Shown one piece after another: positions 16,125 to 23,486 of a stretch of 25,603 nucleotides of DNA. The stretch spans positions 1-25,603 of the forward strand of contig JACZWN010000018.1 in assembly GCA_022572105.1 (NCBI GenBank). Direction: 5' to 3'. Origin of the DNA: Pseudomonadota bacterium (GTDB lineage: Bacteria > Pseudomonadota > Alphaproteobacteria > Kiloniellales > J153). Numbering within the stretch: position 1 is the stretch's first letter; each line of letters starts with the position of its first letter. Under the pieces are notes generated by a model. The model was given only the letters and a program-made list of their open reading frames with translations. It did no database searches and was not told the origin of the DNA. The position numbers were made by a program, and so were the translations under genes.

Positions 16125-16700
16125 TCAGGGTTGGCCCGATTCCTCCGTCTCCTCGGCCAGGCGGTGGCGCATCATGAGCGGCGCCTGGGCGATCGAGAAC
16201 AGCAGCGTCAGGCCGATCAGGCCGAACACCTTGAACGTGACCCAGACGTCGGTCGATTGGGTGCGCCAGACCGCTTCGTTCAACGCCGCCATGACCACAA
16301 AGAACAGCGCGAAGCGCAGCGACAGCCGGCGCCAACCGGCGTCGTCCATGGGCCAGGCGGCGCCCAAGAGCGGCTTGAGCAGCGGCCGGCCGAACGCCAG
16401 GCCGCCCAGCAGCGCGGCCGCGAACAGGGCCTGCACGATGGTCGGCTTCATCTTGATGAAGATTTCGTCGCCCGACCACAGGGTCAGCCCGCCGAAGATC
16501 CCGACCACCACGGCGGTCGTGAGCGGCATCCAAGGCACCCGCCGCTCCGTCCACAGCGCGAGCGCGACCGCCACCGCGGTCGCCGCGATCAGCGCCCCGG
16601 TCGCGACCAAGAGGCCGGCCTTGATATAGGCCAGCAGAAAGACCGCGAGCGGCCCGTAGTCGACCGTCGGTTTCAGCCAGCGCGGTGGTGTTCGGGTCAT
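16125..16700 (-). CDS. yciB: Inner membrane septation protein YciB (IspZ family)
   Basis: The 191-residue, five-to-six-helix protein has the family signature GLTLWSGDEIFIKMKPT (71-87), GWRRLSLRFALFF (122-134), NEAVWR (141-146) and FKVFG (156-160), and opens with the typical DYGPLAVFLLAY. YciB sits in the inner membrane and takes part in envelope synthesis and cell division in enterobacteria. The start at ATG 16700 lacks a strong ribosome binding site. It is a housekeeping gene placed just upstream of coxM on the same strand and divergent from the secreted-protein gene. The usual alphaproteobacterial neighbour ftsY is not in the window. Confidence 0.93.
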   Translation of the reverse strand: MTRTPPRWLKPTVDYGPLAVFLLAYIKAGLLVATGALIAATAVAVALALWTERRVPWMPLTTAVVVGIFGGLTLWSGDEIFIKMKPTIVQALFAAALLGGLAFGRPLLKPLLGAAWPMDDAGWRRLSLRFALFFVVMAALNEAVWRTQSTDVWVTFKVFGLIGLTLLFSIAQAPLMMRHRLAEETEESGQP

Positions 16701-16878
16701 CGATGGCTTTCATTAAGGACGCTACCATAGGGCGGCGGGCCACACTGCGGGCCACACTATGGCAAGTCCCGGGCGCGAGTCCAACCGGCAGGGGCCACGC
16801 GGCTCTTGGGTAGAGGCGCCGCGACCTGCTATCCTGGAACGCGCCCGCAATTTTCGGGCCGGGTGGGGAGTCGCACAT

Positions 16879-18561
16879 TTGAACGTCACGACGCGATACA
16901 CTGTACGGGCATGGGCTGTCTGGGCATGGGCTGTCCGGGCATGGGCGCTCGGCGCGCTCGTGAGCGCCGCCGCCCTCGGCGCTGTCGCCGTTACCGGCGC
17001 CGCGGCCCAGACCGGCGCGCCCGGTCCGTTCGATCTGATCGGCTACGCCACGCCGGAGCCGGGCGCCCCGTCGAAGACTTGGTCGCTGCCCGCGGACGAG
17101 CCGTACCTCTACGTGCCCTACGTGGGCGCAGAGGTGATGGGCGCCATCGCCACGGTCAAGATCGGGAGCGACGTGGGCGCCGCGCTGTTCCAGCGCCCGT
17201 TCTTCGTCTCGCGCGATGTCGGCTGCGCGCCGGACCTCGGCAGCACCGGGCGGCCCGATCTGCCGTGGCTGGGGCCGACCGCGCGCTTCGAGCCGGGCGG
17301 CGCCGGCATGCCGCCCGACGCGGTGGCGGCGCCCGATCCCAAGACCGGCGGATACGCCTCGCTCATCCTGTTCCGCAAGGACCTGGGCCCGCCGCCCGGC
17401 GTCCTGCTCATGCACCGGCGGCGCACGATGGGCTGGATGTGCGGTAACCCGACCCACAAGCTCTTTTACAAGCGCGCGTTCGTGCCGGCGGTGGCGGTGC
17501 CGGCGCGGTCGCGCTGCGTCGACCTGGTGGACGAGATCGATGTCGGGGACTCCAAGACGCTGACGTTCGTCTTCACCAATTCCGACCGGATCGTCCTGCT
17601 CGCGCCCTCGGACCTGAGCGAGCGCTACCGCGCGATCCGGCACAGGTTCACGGTGACGCTGTACGACGGCCTGGAGTGTTCCGGCAAACCGGTCACCTTC
17701 AAGAGCGCGGCCGGAAGGCCCGGCACCATCAAGCTCGACGACTTCGGGTTCCGGGACAAGACGCGTTCGGTCCGGCTCGTCTACGAGGGCGGGCCGATCG
17801 CGGCCTACCTCGAGCCCGCGGCCGCACCCGAACCCGAGAAAAGCCAGCCCCGGCCCGCCGTCGCGGAGGCGCCGAAAGCTCCGGTGCCACCCGCCGCGAA
17901 ACCCCAATTCCCACCGGAGCCCCCGCCCGAGCCGCCACCGGAGCCCGGAGCCCGGGCCGACGAGCCCGCCGTCGCGCCCGAAGCCGAGATTGCCGTGCAG
18001 GCTCCGGAACCGGACCCCGCGCCGGGCACGGAGAGCCGGACGGTCATCGCCGAGCCCGAGAAAAGCCAGCTCCGCCCGGCCTTGGAAGCGCCGGCCGAGG
18101 CCGAGATCGCGACGGCGCCGAAGCGCGCGCCGGAAATCCGCTGGACCGGGACCGCCCCGTCCGCGCCGGCCCAGCCGGCGCCGGCCCCAGCCCCAGAGCC
18201 AGCCTTAGCCTCAGCCCCAGCTCCGGAGCCGGCGCCATCGCCCAGCGCGGTCCAGCTGGCCATGCCGAAGCTGGAGCCCGTGCTGCTGCCCGAGACGAAG
18301 GCCCCGGCGGCGCTCGGGAGCCGGACGTTCCAGTATCCCATCCACGATATCTACCGTCTCAATTACTGCTTGAACCGGGACAAGGACTGCGGCGAGCCGG
18401 CCGCCCAGGCCTGGTGCACGACCCAGGGCTTCCGCCGGGCGAGCGGCTTCAAGATCGACGAAAACATCGGCGCATTGTTTCCGACCGTCGTGCTCGGCGA
18501 GGACCGGGTCTGCGCCAAGTTCGTCTGCGACGGCTTCCGGGAGATCACCTGCGCGAACTAG
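16879..18561 (+). CDS. Secreted Pro/Ala-rich protein with C-terminal six-cysteine domain
   Basis: Function not recognised. From the TTG at 16879 the protein has 560 residues. The reading frame is open to 16759, but GGGGAG at 16865-16870 and the position of the signal peptide favour 16879. Residues 1-44 form a Sec signal peptide whose hydrophobic core is built from AWAVW/AWAVR/AWALG repeats, ending AAAQ. Residues 45-310 are a folded-looking region with a few cysteines. Residues 311-479 are a Pro/Ala/Glu-rich linker containing EPEKSQPRP and EPEKSQLRP. The C-terminal 81 residues (480-560) have six cysteines (497, 504, 513, 545, 550, 558) and motifs YRLNYCL, FRRASGFKIDENIG and PTVVLGEDRVC, a pattern I have seen in other alphaproteobacterial exported proteins. 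It is probably periplasmic or surface-exposed, with disulfides. Confidence 0.72.
   Translation: MNVTTRYTVRAWAVWAWAVRAWALGALVSAAALGAVAVTGAAAQTGAPGPFDLIGYATPEPGAPSKTWSLPADEPYLYVPYVGAEVMGAIATVKIGSDVGAALFQRPFFVSRDVGCAPDLGSTGRPDLPWLGPTARFEPGGAGMPPDAVAAPDPKTGGYASLILFRKDLGPPPGVLLMHRRRTMGWMCGNPTHKLFYKRAFVPAVAVPARSRCVDLVDEIDVGDSKTLTFVFTNSDRIVLLAPSDLSERYRAIRHRFTVTLYDGLECSGKPVTFKSAAGRPGTIKLDDFGFRDKTRSVRLVYEGGPIAAYLEPAAAPEPEKSQPRPAVAEAPKAPVPPAAKPQFPPEPPPEPPPEPGARADEPAVAPEAEIAVQAPEPDPAPGTESRTVIAEPEKSQLRPALEAPAEAEIATAPKRAPEIRWTGTAPSAPAQPAPAPAPEPALASAPAPEPAPSPSAVQLAMPKLEPVLLPETKAPAALGSRTFQYPIHDIYRLNYCLNRDKDCGEPAAQAWCTTQGFRRASGFKIDENIGALFPTVVLGEDRVCAKFVCDGFREITCAN
16907..16951 (+). repeat. 15-bp in-frame tandem repeat, three copies, in a signal peptide
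   Basis: Unit GGGCATGGGCTGTCT at 16907-16921, repeated at 16922-16936 with one change and at 16937-16951 more diverged. It encodes five-residue steps (AWAVW, AWAVR, AWALG) of the signal-peptide core of the secreted protein. Copy-number change would lengthen or shorten the hydrophobic core without shifting frame. Confidence 0.8.
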
Positions 18562-18703
18562 AGCCAGGGGCGGCCACGCGTTTCGGCGGCCGGTCCGACG
18601 GCCGGCCCGTCACCGCCGCGAGAGTGGCGCCTTAACGCATTATCAAGCGCGATCCGGCAATATAGGGAACGGCAAGCAGTAAAACCTTTCAGGGAGCCGC
18701 AAC

Positions 18704-19135
18704 GTGTCGTACGCCTCGAGCCCCAGCCTCGATCAGCCGGCAAAGGCCGGCGCCGGTCCCGCCGCGATTTCAACCCGCAAGGCGCGGCGCGCGGAGGCCC
18801 GGAACGCCTCGGAGCGGGCTTTTCTCGATCACTATTTCGAGCGCCTCGCCCCCGAGGTGGCGGCGAGCTTCACCGCGGAGCAGCGCGCCGCGATCGCGAC
18901 CATGTTCGGGGCGCGCGGGGTCGCGAGACACGCCGTCGAGGTGCGCCGCTCGGTCCCCTTCCCGGGCGGTCGGCGCCTCTATCTGGTGTTTCTGCTCGGG
19001 CGCGAGCAGCGCACGATTTCCCGCCTTTACAGCCAGGGCATGACGTCCGGAAGCTTCAACGTCGCGTTCTATCTCGGATTGGGGGCGCTGTTCCTGCTCC
19101 CGGTTCTGATTCTGCTTACCGCCGGCGGCCAGTAG
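18704..19135 (+). CDS. Small tail-anchored membrane protein, function unknown
   Basis: Not recognised. The 143-residue protein starts at GTG 18704 with AGGGAG at 18691-18696, seven bases ahead. It has a basic, Ala-rich N-terminal third, a middle region with LDHYFERLAPEVAASF (41-56), AAIATMFGARG (62-72) and RRSVPFPGGRRLYLVFLLGRE (81-101), and one hydrophobic helix at about 120-140 near the C-terminus, so most of it would lie in the cytoplasm. The RLYLVFLLGRE stretch looks like a beta strand and not a helix. It lies between the secreted protein and gntR, about 140 bp after the former. Good codon use and ribosome binding site argue that it is real. Confidence 0.65.
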   Translation: MSYASSPSLDQPAKAGAGPAAISTRKARRAEARNASERAFLDHYFERLAPEVAASFTAEQRAAIATMFGARGVARHAVEVRRSVPFPGGRRLYLVFLLGREQRTISRLYSQGMTSGSFNVAFYLGLGALFLLPVLILLTAGGQ

Positions 19136-19331
19136 GAAAACGCGCGCCCAACCGCGGGTCATTATCAACGCTCCTTGGTTTAAGGCGCGGTTTAAGGCGC
19201 GGTCGAGGTCTCGCCCGCGAGCGGACTGTCACGCCGGGGCCCGAGGCGTAAACGGGGGGCGGCGCCGGCCGCATCCACCTCAACCGGTGCTTTCCGCGCG
19301 GCAGGGCCACGATTTACGGAATCGGTGACCA

Positions 19332-19347
19332 GACCACTTGCGTGGTC
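19332..19347. promoter_or_regulatory. Inverted repeat GACCAC-TTGC-GTGGTC
   Basis: Two 6-bp arms with a four-base centre, 11 bp upstream of the GTATAC-centred dyad and overlapping the possible -35 of gntR. It could be a second regulator site or part of a larger operator; position is the only evidence. Confidence 0.35.
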
Positions 19348-19357
19348 GCGGGTCTTT

Positions 19358-19379
19358 GGCATATAGTATACCATATGCC
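19358..19379. promoter_or_regulatory. 22-bp palindrome with GTATAC core, candidate autoregulatory GntR operator
   Basis: Arms GGCATAT (19358-19364) and ATATGCC (19373-19379) flank a GTATAC core (19366-19371); only one pair of the 11 is broken. It lies about 80 bp ahead of the gntR start and overlaps the possible -10 TATAGT. The GTATACCA core is shared with the palindrome ahead of tctC at 11036. Confidence 0.6.
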
Positions 19380-19458
19380 TTAGGAGCGCTGAGGCGGGGC
19401 GGCCGGCGTGGGTGCGCCGGCGCCGCGTAACGAGCAGCCCCGCATGGGGGTTTCTGAC

Positions 19459-20145
19459 ATGGCGACCGCGAATCTCGACGTTCAGCCCATCGAGGCGAGC
19501 TTCAGCCTCAAGGACCGGATCTACGGTTCGCTGAAGCAGGCGATCACCTCCATGAACATCTACGCCGAGGACGCCGAGCTGCGCCTGGACGAGCGCAAGC
19601 TGTCCGGCAAGCTGGCGATCAGCCGCACGCCCATACGCGAGGCGCTGGCCCGGCTCGAGCAGGAGGGCCTGGTCAGGATCGTGCCGCGCAAGGGCGTCTT
19701 CATCGTGCGCAAGACCAAGGCTGAGATCCTGGAGATGATCACCGTCTGGGCGGCGCTCGAAGGCATGGCCGCGCGCCTGGTCACGCTGCGCGCCAGCGAC
19801 GAGGAGATCGCCACCCTGCGCCGGTTGTTCTCGGAGTTCGACGGCGGCGAGGTTACGGCGCATATCGACGAGTATTCCGAGCGCAACATCGATTTCCACT
19901 CGCAGATCTTGAAGTTGGGCAAGTGCGCGCTGCTCGAGGAGTTGGCCAACAACCTGTTCATGCACATGCGCTCGATCCGCGCGCGGACAATTTCCGAGCA
20001 CGACCGGGCGCGGCGCTCGATCATCGACCACATGCACATCATCGAGGCGATCGAGGCGCGCAACGCGGATCTCGCCGAACGGTTGGTGCGCGAGCACACC
20101 TTCGATCTGGCGGAGCATGTCGCGGCCAACGTCAATTACTTGTAA
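19459..20145 (+). CDS. GntR-family transcriptional regulator, FCD (FadR-type) subgroup
   Basis: With ATG 19459 (GGGGG at 19446-19450) the protein has 228 residues. The N-terminal winged helix-turn-helix (about 15-85) includes the GntR signature SRTPIREALARLEQEGLV (55-72) and PRKGVFIV. The all-helical FCD domain (about 92-220) keeps likely metal ligands Asp145 and His147 (NIDFHSQI), His191 or His193, and His213, suggesting a metal-held carboxylate effector. Upstream in-frame starts at 19408 (GTG) and 19444 (ATG) are possible but less supported. It heads a plus-strand operon with the ThDP enzyme 47 bp downstream. It probably represses its own operon through the palindrome at 19358 and perhaps tctCBA through the related site at 11036. 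Confidence 0.92.
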   Translation: MATANLDVQPIEASFSLKDRIYGSLKQAITSMNIYAEDAELRLDERKLSGKLAISRTPIREALARLEQEGLVRIVPRKGVFIVRKTKAEILEMITVWAALEGMAARLVTLRASDEEIATLRRLFSEFDGGEVTAHIDEYSERNIDFHSQILKLGKCALLEELANNLFMHMRSIRARTISEHDRARRSIIDHMHIIEAIEARNADLAERLVREHTFDLAEHVAANVNYL

Positions 20146-20192
20146 CTGAGTGGTAAGGTCCCGCGCGCCGCGCCGGATCCGGGAGAACGGAA

Positions 20193-21920
20193 TTGGACAT
20201 AGGAACGGCAACCGATACGCTGGCGACGAAGAGCCGGTCGAGCGCGGTCATCTCGGGCGGCCACTTGGTCGCGAAGGCCCTGCGGAACGAAGGCGTCGAC
20301 ACCATCTTCACGCTGTGCGGCGGCCATATCATCGACATCTACGATGGCTGCCTGGACGAAGGCATCCGCATCATCGACGTGCGCCACGAGCAGGTCGCCG
20401 CGCACGCCGCCGACGGCTACGCCCGCCAGACCGGCAAGCTCGGTTGCGTGGTGACCACGGCCGGTCCCGGCTGCACCAACGCGGTCACCGGCATTGCCAC
20501 CGCGTTGCGCTCGGAGAGCCCGGTCCTGCACATCGGCGGCCAAGGCGCGCTGAACCAGCACAAGATGGGCTCGCTGCAGGATCTGCCCCACGTCGACATT
20601 ATGACGCCCATTACCAAGTTCGCGGCCGGAGTACGCAGCACGGAGCGGATCGCCGACATGGTCGCCATGGCCGCGCGCGAGGCCTTTACCGGCGCGCCGG
20701 GGCCGGTCTACCTGGAGATCCCACGCGACGTGCTCGACCGCGAGATCCCGGTCGAGACCGCGCGCCTGCCCGAGCCCGGGCGCTACCGCGCCTCGACCAA
20801 GTCGATCGGCGACCCGGCGGACGTGGAGAAACTGGCCGATCTCCTGGTCGCGGCGGAGCGGCCGTGCATCCTGCTCGGGTCCCAGGTGTGGATGGCGCGC
20901 GGCCACGAGGCGGCGATCGCGCTGGTGCGCGGGCTCAACCTGCCGGCCTATTTCAACGGCGCGGGCCGCGGCCTGCTGCCGCCGGGCGATCCCCATCACT
21001 TCCACCGCACCCGGCGTTACGCCTTCGACAAGGCCGACGTGATCGTCATTGTCGGCACCCCCTTCGACTTCCGCATGGGCTATGGCAAGCGCCTGCGCGC
21101 CGAGGCCGCGGTGGTGCAGATCGACATGGACTACCGCACGGTCGGCAAGAACCGCGACATCTCGCTGGGACTGGTCGGCGATCCGGGGGCGATCCTGAAG
21201 GCCGTGCACGACGCCGCCACGGGCCGCGCCGACGACGGCGCGAAGGGGCGCGAGGCCTGGCTCGAGGAGCTGCGCGCGGCCGAGACCAAGGCGACCGACA
21301 AGCTGATGCCCATGTTCCTGTCGGATAGCTCGCCGATCCATCCCTACCGGGTGGCCTGGGAGATCAACGAGTTCCTGACCCGGGACACCATCTACATCGG
21401 CGACGGCGGCGACGTGGTCACCATCTCGGCGCAGGCCGTGCAGCCGCGCTCGCCCGGCCACTGGATGGACCCCGGCGCGCTGGGCTCTCTAGGCGTGGGC
21501 ACCGGCTTCGCCATGGCCGCCAAGCTGGCGCACCCGGACAAGGAGGTGCTGTGCTACTACGGCGACGGCGCCTTCGCCATGACCGCCTTCGACATGGAGA
21601 CCGCCAACCGCTTCGGCGCGCCCTACATCGCCGTCGTCGGCAACAACTCGGCGATGAACCAGATCCGCTACGGCCAGATCGCCAAGTACGGCGAGCAGCG
21701 CGGCAACGTCGGCAACAAGCTGGGCGACGTGCCCTTCGGCAGCTTCGCGAAAATGCTGGGCGGCCATGGCGAGGAAGTGCGCGCGCCCGGCGAGGTCGGC
21801 CCGGCGCTGCGCCGCGCCCGCGAAGCCGTGCTGCGCGACGGCCGCTGCGCCGTGGTCAACATCTGGGTCGACCCGAACCAGTACGCGCCCGGGACCAAGG
21901 CCCAGACCATGTACAAATGA
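20193..21920 (+). CDS. ThDP-dependent acyl-CoA lyase/decarboxylase family protein (oxalyl-CoA decarboxylase- or 2-hydroxyacyl-CoA lyase-like)
   Basis: The 575-residue protein has the three-domain plan of the acetolactate synthase/oxalyl-CoA decarboxylase family: N-terminal pyrimidine-binding domain with catalytic Glu66 (VRHEQVAAHAADGYAR) and AGPGCTNAVTG; a central Rossmann domain (about 205-340) with GSQVWMARG and VIVGTPFDFRMGYG; and a C-terminal PP domain with GDGAF (457-461) and paired Asn484-Asn485, which bind Mg-ThDP. It starts at TTG 20193 behind GGGAG. It lacks the segments I know from classical oxalyl-CoA decarboxylase (for example a YEEMDQ-like stretch), yet sits directly ahead of a formyl-CoA transferase. 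A lyase that releases formyl-CoA from a 2-hydroxyacyl-CoA is the main alternative; plain acetolactate synthase is unlikely without a small subunit gene here. Confidence 0.8.
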   Translation: MDIGTATDTLATKSRSSAVISGGHLVAKALRNEGVDTIFTLCGGHIIDIYDGCLDEGIRIIDVRHEQVAAHAADGYARQTGKLGCVVTTAGPGCTNAVTGIATALRSESPVLHIGGQGALNQHKMGSLQDLPHVDIMTPITKFAAGVRSTERIADMVAMAAREAFTGAPGPVYLEIPRDVLDREIPVETARLPEPGRYRASTKSIGDPADVEKLADLLVAAERPCILLGSQVWMARGHEAAIALVRGLNLPAYFNGAGRGLLPPGDPHHFHRTRRYAFDKADVIVIVGTPFDFRMGYGKRLRAEAAVVQIDMDYRTVGKNRDISLGLVGDPGAILKAVHDAATGRADDGAKGREAWLEELRAAETKATDKLMPMFLSDSSPIHPYRVAWEINEFLTRDTIYIGDGGDVVTISAQAVQPRSPGHWMDPGALGSLGVGTGFAMAAKLAHPDKEVLCYYGDGAFAMTAFDMETANRFGAPYIAVVGNNSAMNQIRYGQIAKYGEQRGNVGNKLGDVPFGSFAKMLGGHGEEVRAPGEVGPALRRAREAVLRDGRCAVVNIWVDPNQYAPGTKAQTMYK

Positions 21921-21967
21921 TCGACTGGGGTCCAAGCGATCGACCGGGGTCCAAGCGATCGACTGGG
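21919..21967 (+). repeat. 19-bp tandem repeat, about 2.6 copies
   Basis: Unit GATCGACTGGGGTCCAAGC at 21919-21937, again at 21938-21956 with one C/T change, and a partial third copy to 21967. The first copy begins inside the stop codon of the ThDP gene. It is non-coding and lies between the ThDP and frc genes. Confidence 0.85.
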
Positions 21968-22040
21968 CCGGGGCATCGGGTCGGGTCCGGCCCCCGAATG
22001 AGGGACCTTGAAACTTTCGACGTGCGAGGGTGAGGGAAGA

Positions 22041-23279
22041 ATGACGAGGGCTTTGGAGGGGGTGCGCATTTTGGACATGACCCATGTTCAATCGGGCCCG
22101 TCGTGTACGCAGATCCTGGGCTGGCTCGGGGCCGACGTGATCAAGATCGAATTGCCGGGGCGCGGCGACATCACCCGCTCCCAGCTGCGCGACCTGCCCG
22201 ACGTGGACAGCCTCTACTTCACGATGCTGAACTGCAACAAGCGCAGCCTCACCCTCAATACCAAGACCGGGAAGGGCAAGGAAATCTTCCGCAAGCTGAT
22301 CGATGTCTGCGACATCATGGTGGAGAATTTCGCGCCCGGCGCGCTCGACCGCATGGGCTTTTCCTGGGCGCGCATCCAGGAGCTCAACCCGCGCCTGATC
22401 TATGCCTCGGTCAAGGGCTTCGGGCCCGGAGCCTACGAGAACTTCAAGGTCTACGAGAACGTTGCCCAGTGCACCGGCGGCTCGGCATCCACCACCGGCT
22501 TCGACGACCGCCCGCCGATGGTGACCGGCGCCCAGATCGGCGATTCGGGCTCCGGCATCCACCTGGTGGCCGGCATCCTGGCGGCGCTTCTGCAGCGCGA
22601 GAAGACGGGCCGCGGGCAGCGCGTCGAGGTCGCCATGCAGGACGCCGTGCTCAACCTCTGCCGGGTCAAGTTGCGCGACCAGCAGCGCTTGGCCCACGGG
22701 CCCCTCAAGGAGTATCCGCAGTACCCCAACGGCAAATTCGGCGAAGCGGTGCCGCGTGCCGGAGATGCCTCGGGCGGCGGTCAGCCGGGCCACGTGCTGC
22801 AGTGCGCCCCCGGCGGCCCCAACGACTACATCTACGTCGTCATCCAGCCCCAGGCCTGGGCGCCGCTCATGGAAATCATCGGCCGCGAGGACCTGATGGA
22901 TGATCCCGAATGGTCGACGCCGAGAGCCCGCCTGCACAAGCTCGAGGACTGCTTCCATCTGATCGAGGGCTGGACCGTGACCAAGACCAAGTTCGAGGTC
23001 ATGGAGATCCTGAACGCGCACAACGTGCCCTGCGGTCCGGTCCTCTCGATGAAGGAACTGGCCGAGGACGCCTCGCTCCGGGCGACCGGAACCGTGGTCG
23101 AGGTCGAGCACCCGGAGCGCGGCAAGTTCCTGACCGTCGGCAACCCGATCAAGCTCTCGGATTCGCCGACCGAGGTCACCCATTCGCCGCTTCTGGGCGA
23201 GCATACGGAGGAGATCCTGCGCGAGATCGGCTACGGCGACAACGAGATCGCCGCGGCCCGGGAAGACGGGGCGATATGA
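22041..23279 (+). CDS. frc: Formyl-CoA:oxalate CoA-transferase-like (CaiB/BaiF family III)
   Basis: The 412-residue protein resembles Frc of Oxalobacter along its length: LDMTHVQSGPSCTQ (11-24), DSLYFTMLNCNKRS (56-69), ENFAPGALDRMGFSW (95-109), YENVAQCTGG (138-147), AMQDAVLNLCRVKLRDQQR (198-216), GGGQPG (245-250) and VPCGPVLSMKELAED (329-343). The catalytic Asp is Asp168 in IGDSGSG. It would move CoA from formyl-CoA to oxalate or another acid. Two substrate-region differences show: Gln48 at the Trp48 position of the Oxalobacter enzyme, and Ser244 where the four-glycine loop begins, so oxalate as substrate is likely but not proven. ATG 22041 has AGGGA just ahead; an in-frame TTG at 22008 is less likely. 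Confidence 0.9.
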   Translation: MTRALEGVRILDMTHVQSGPSCTQILGWLGADVIKIELPGRGDITRSQLRDLPDVDSLYFTMLNCNKRSLTLNTKTGKGKEIFRKLIDVCDIMVENFAPGALDRMGFSWARIQELNPRLIYASVKGFGPGAYENFKVYENVAQCTGGSASTTGFDDRPPMVTGAQIGDSGSGIHLVAGILAALLQREKTGRGQRVEVAMQDAVLNLCRVKLRDQQRLAHGPLKEYPQYPNGKFGEAVPRAGDASGGGQPGHVLQCAPGGPNDYIYVVIQPQAWAPLMEIIGREDLMDDPEWSTPRARLHKLEDCFHLIEGWTVTKTKFEVMEILNAHNVPCGPVLSMKELAEDASLRATGTVVEVEHPERGKFLTVGNPIKLSDSPTEVTHSPLLGEHTEEILREIGYGDNEIAAAREDGAI

Positions 23280-23392
23280 GGAACGGGGCGCCCGGCTTGC
23301 GACGAACGGGTCGGGAGGTCCCCATGATCCTCTTCATGCGCAAGCAGCATGGGCGGCGTCAGTCATACTAATATCAAGGATCGTGGCATAGA

Positions 23393-23416
23393 CGGGGCCG
23401 CCTCCGGGCGGCCCCG
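23393..23416. terminator. Very stable GC hairpin with TCCG tetraloop
   Basis: A perfect 10-bp stem, C plus GGGGCCGCC (23393-23402) against GGCGGCCCC plus G (23407-23416), closes on a TCCG loop, giving C(UCCG)G, a UNCG-class tetraloop. It lies about 115 bp after the frc stop. No U tract follows, so it may be a terminator, an attenuator, or a 3'-end stabiliser that splits the operon. Confidence 0.55.
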
Positions 23417-23434
23417 ACGACTAGAATAAGTGAT

Positions 23435-23449
23435 CGCCCGGACCGGGCG
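23435..23449. repeat. Inverted repeat CGCCCGG-A-CCGGGCG
   Basis: Two perfect 7-bp arms around a single base, 19 bp after the tetraloop hairpin and 37 bp ahead of the hydrolase start. Possible protein-binding dyad; in single-stranded RNA the one-base centre would force an open loop. Confidence 0.4.
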
Positions 23450-23486
23450 TGACATGGGAAAACACGGATTTTCACGGGGGGGACGG

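Larger units (their letters stand above)
19136..19458. other. Intergenic region upstream of gntR
   Basis: This 323-bp gap holds a short direct repeat (TTTAAGGCGCGG twice near 19180-19203), the two dyads listed separately, and a possible promoter (TTGCGT at 19338-19343, 18-bp spacer, TATAGT at 19362-19367). Otherwise it is GC-rich and non-coding as far as I can see. Confidence 0.5.

Noticed and set aside
20193..21920. Annotating the ThDP gene as biosynthetic acetolactate synthase.
   Set aside because: No regulatory small subunit or branched-chain biosynthesis genes nearby, while formyl-CoA transferase and formate-THF ligase follow directly; the context fits CoA-linked C1 chemistry.
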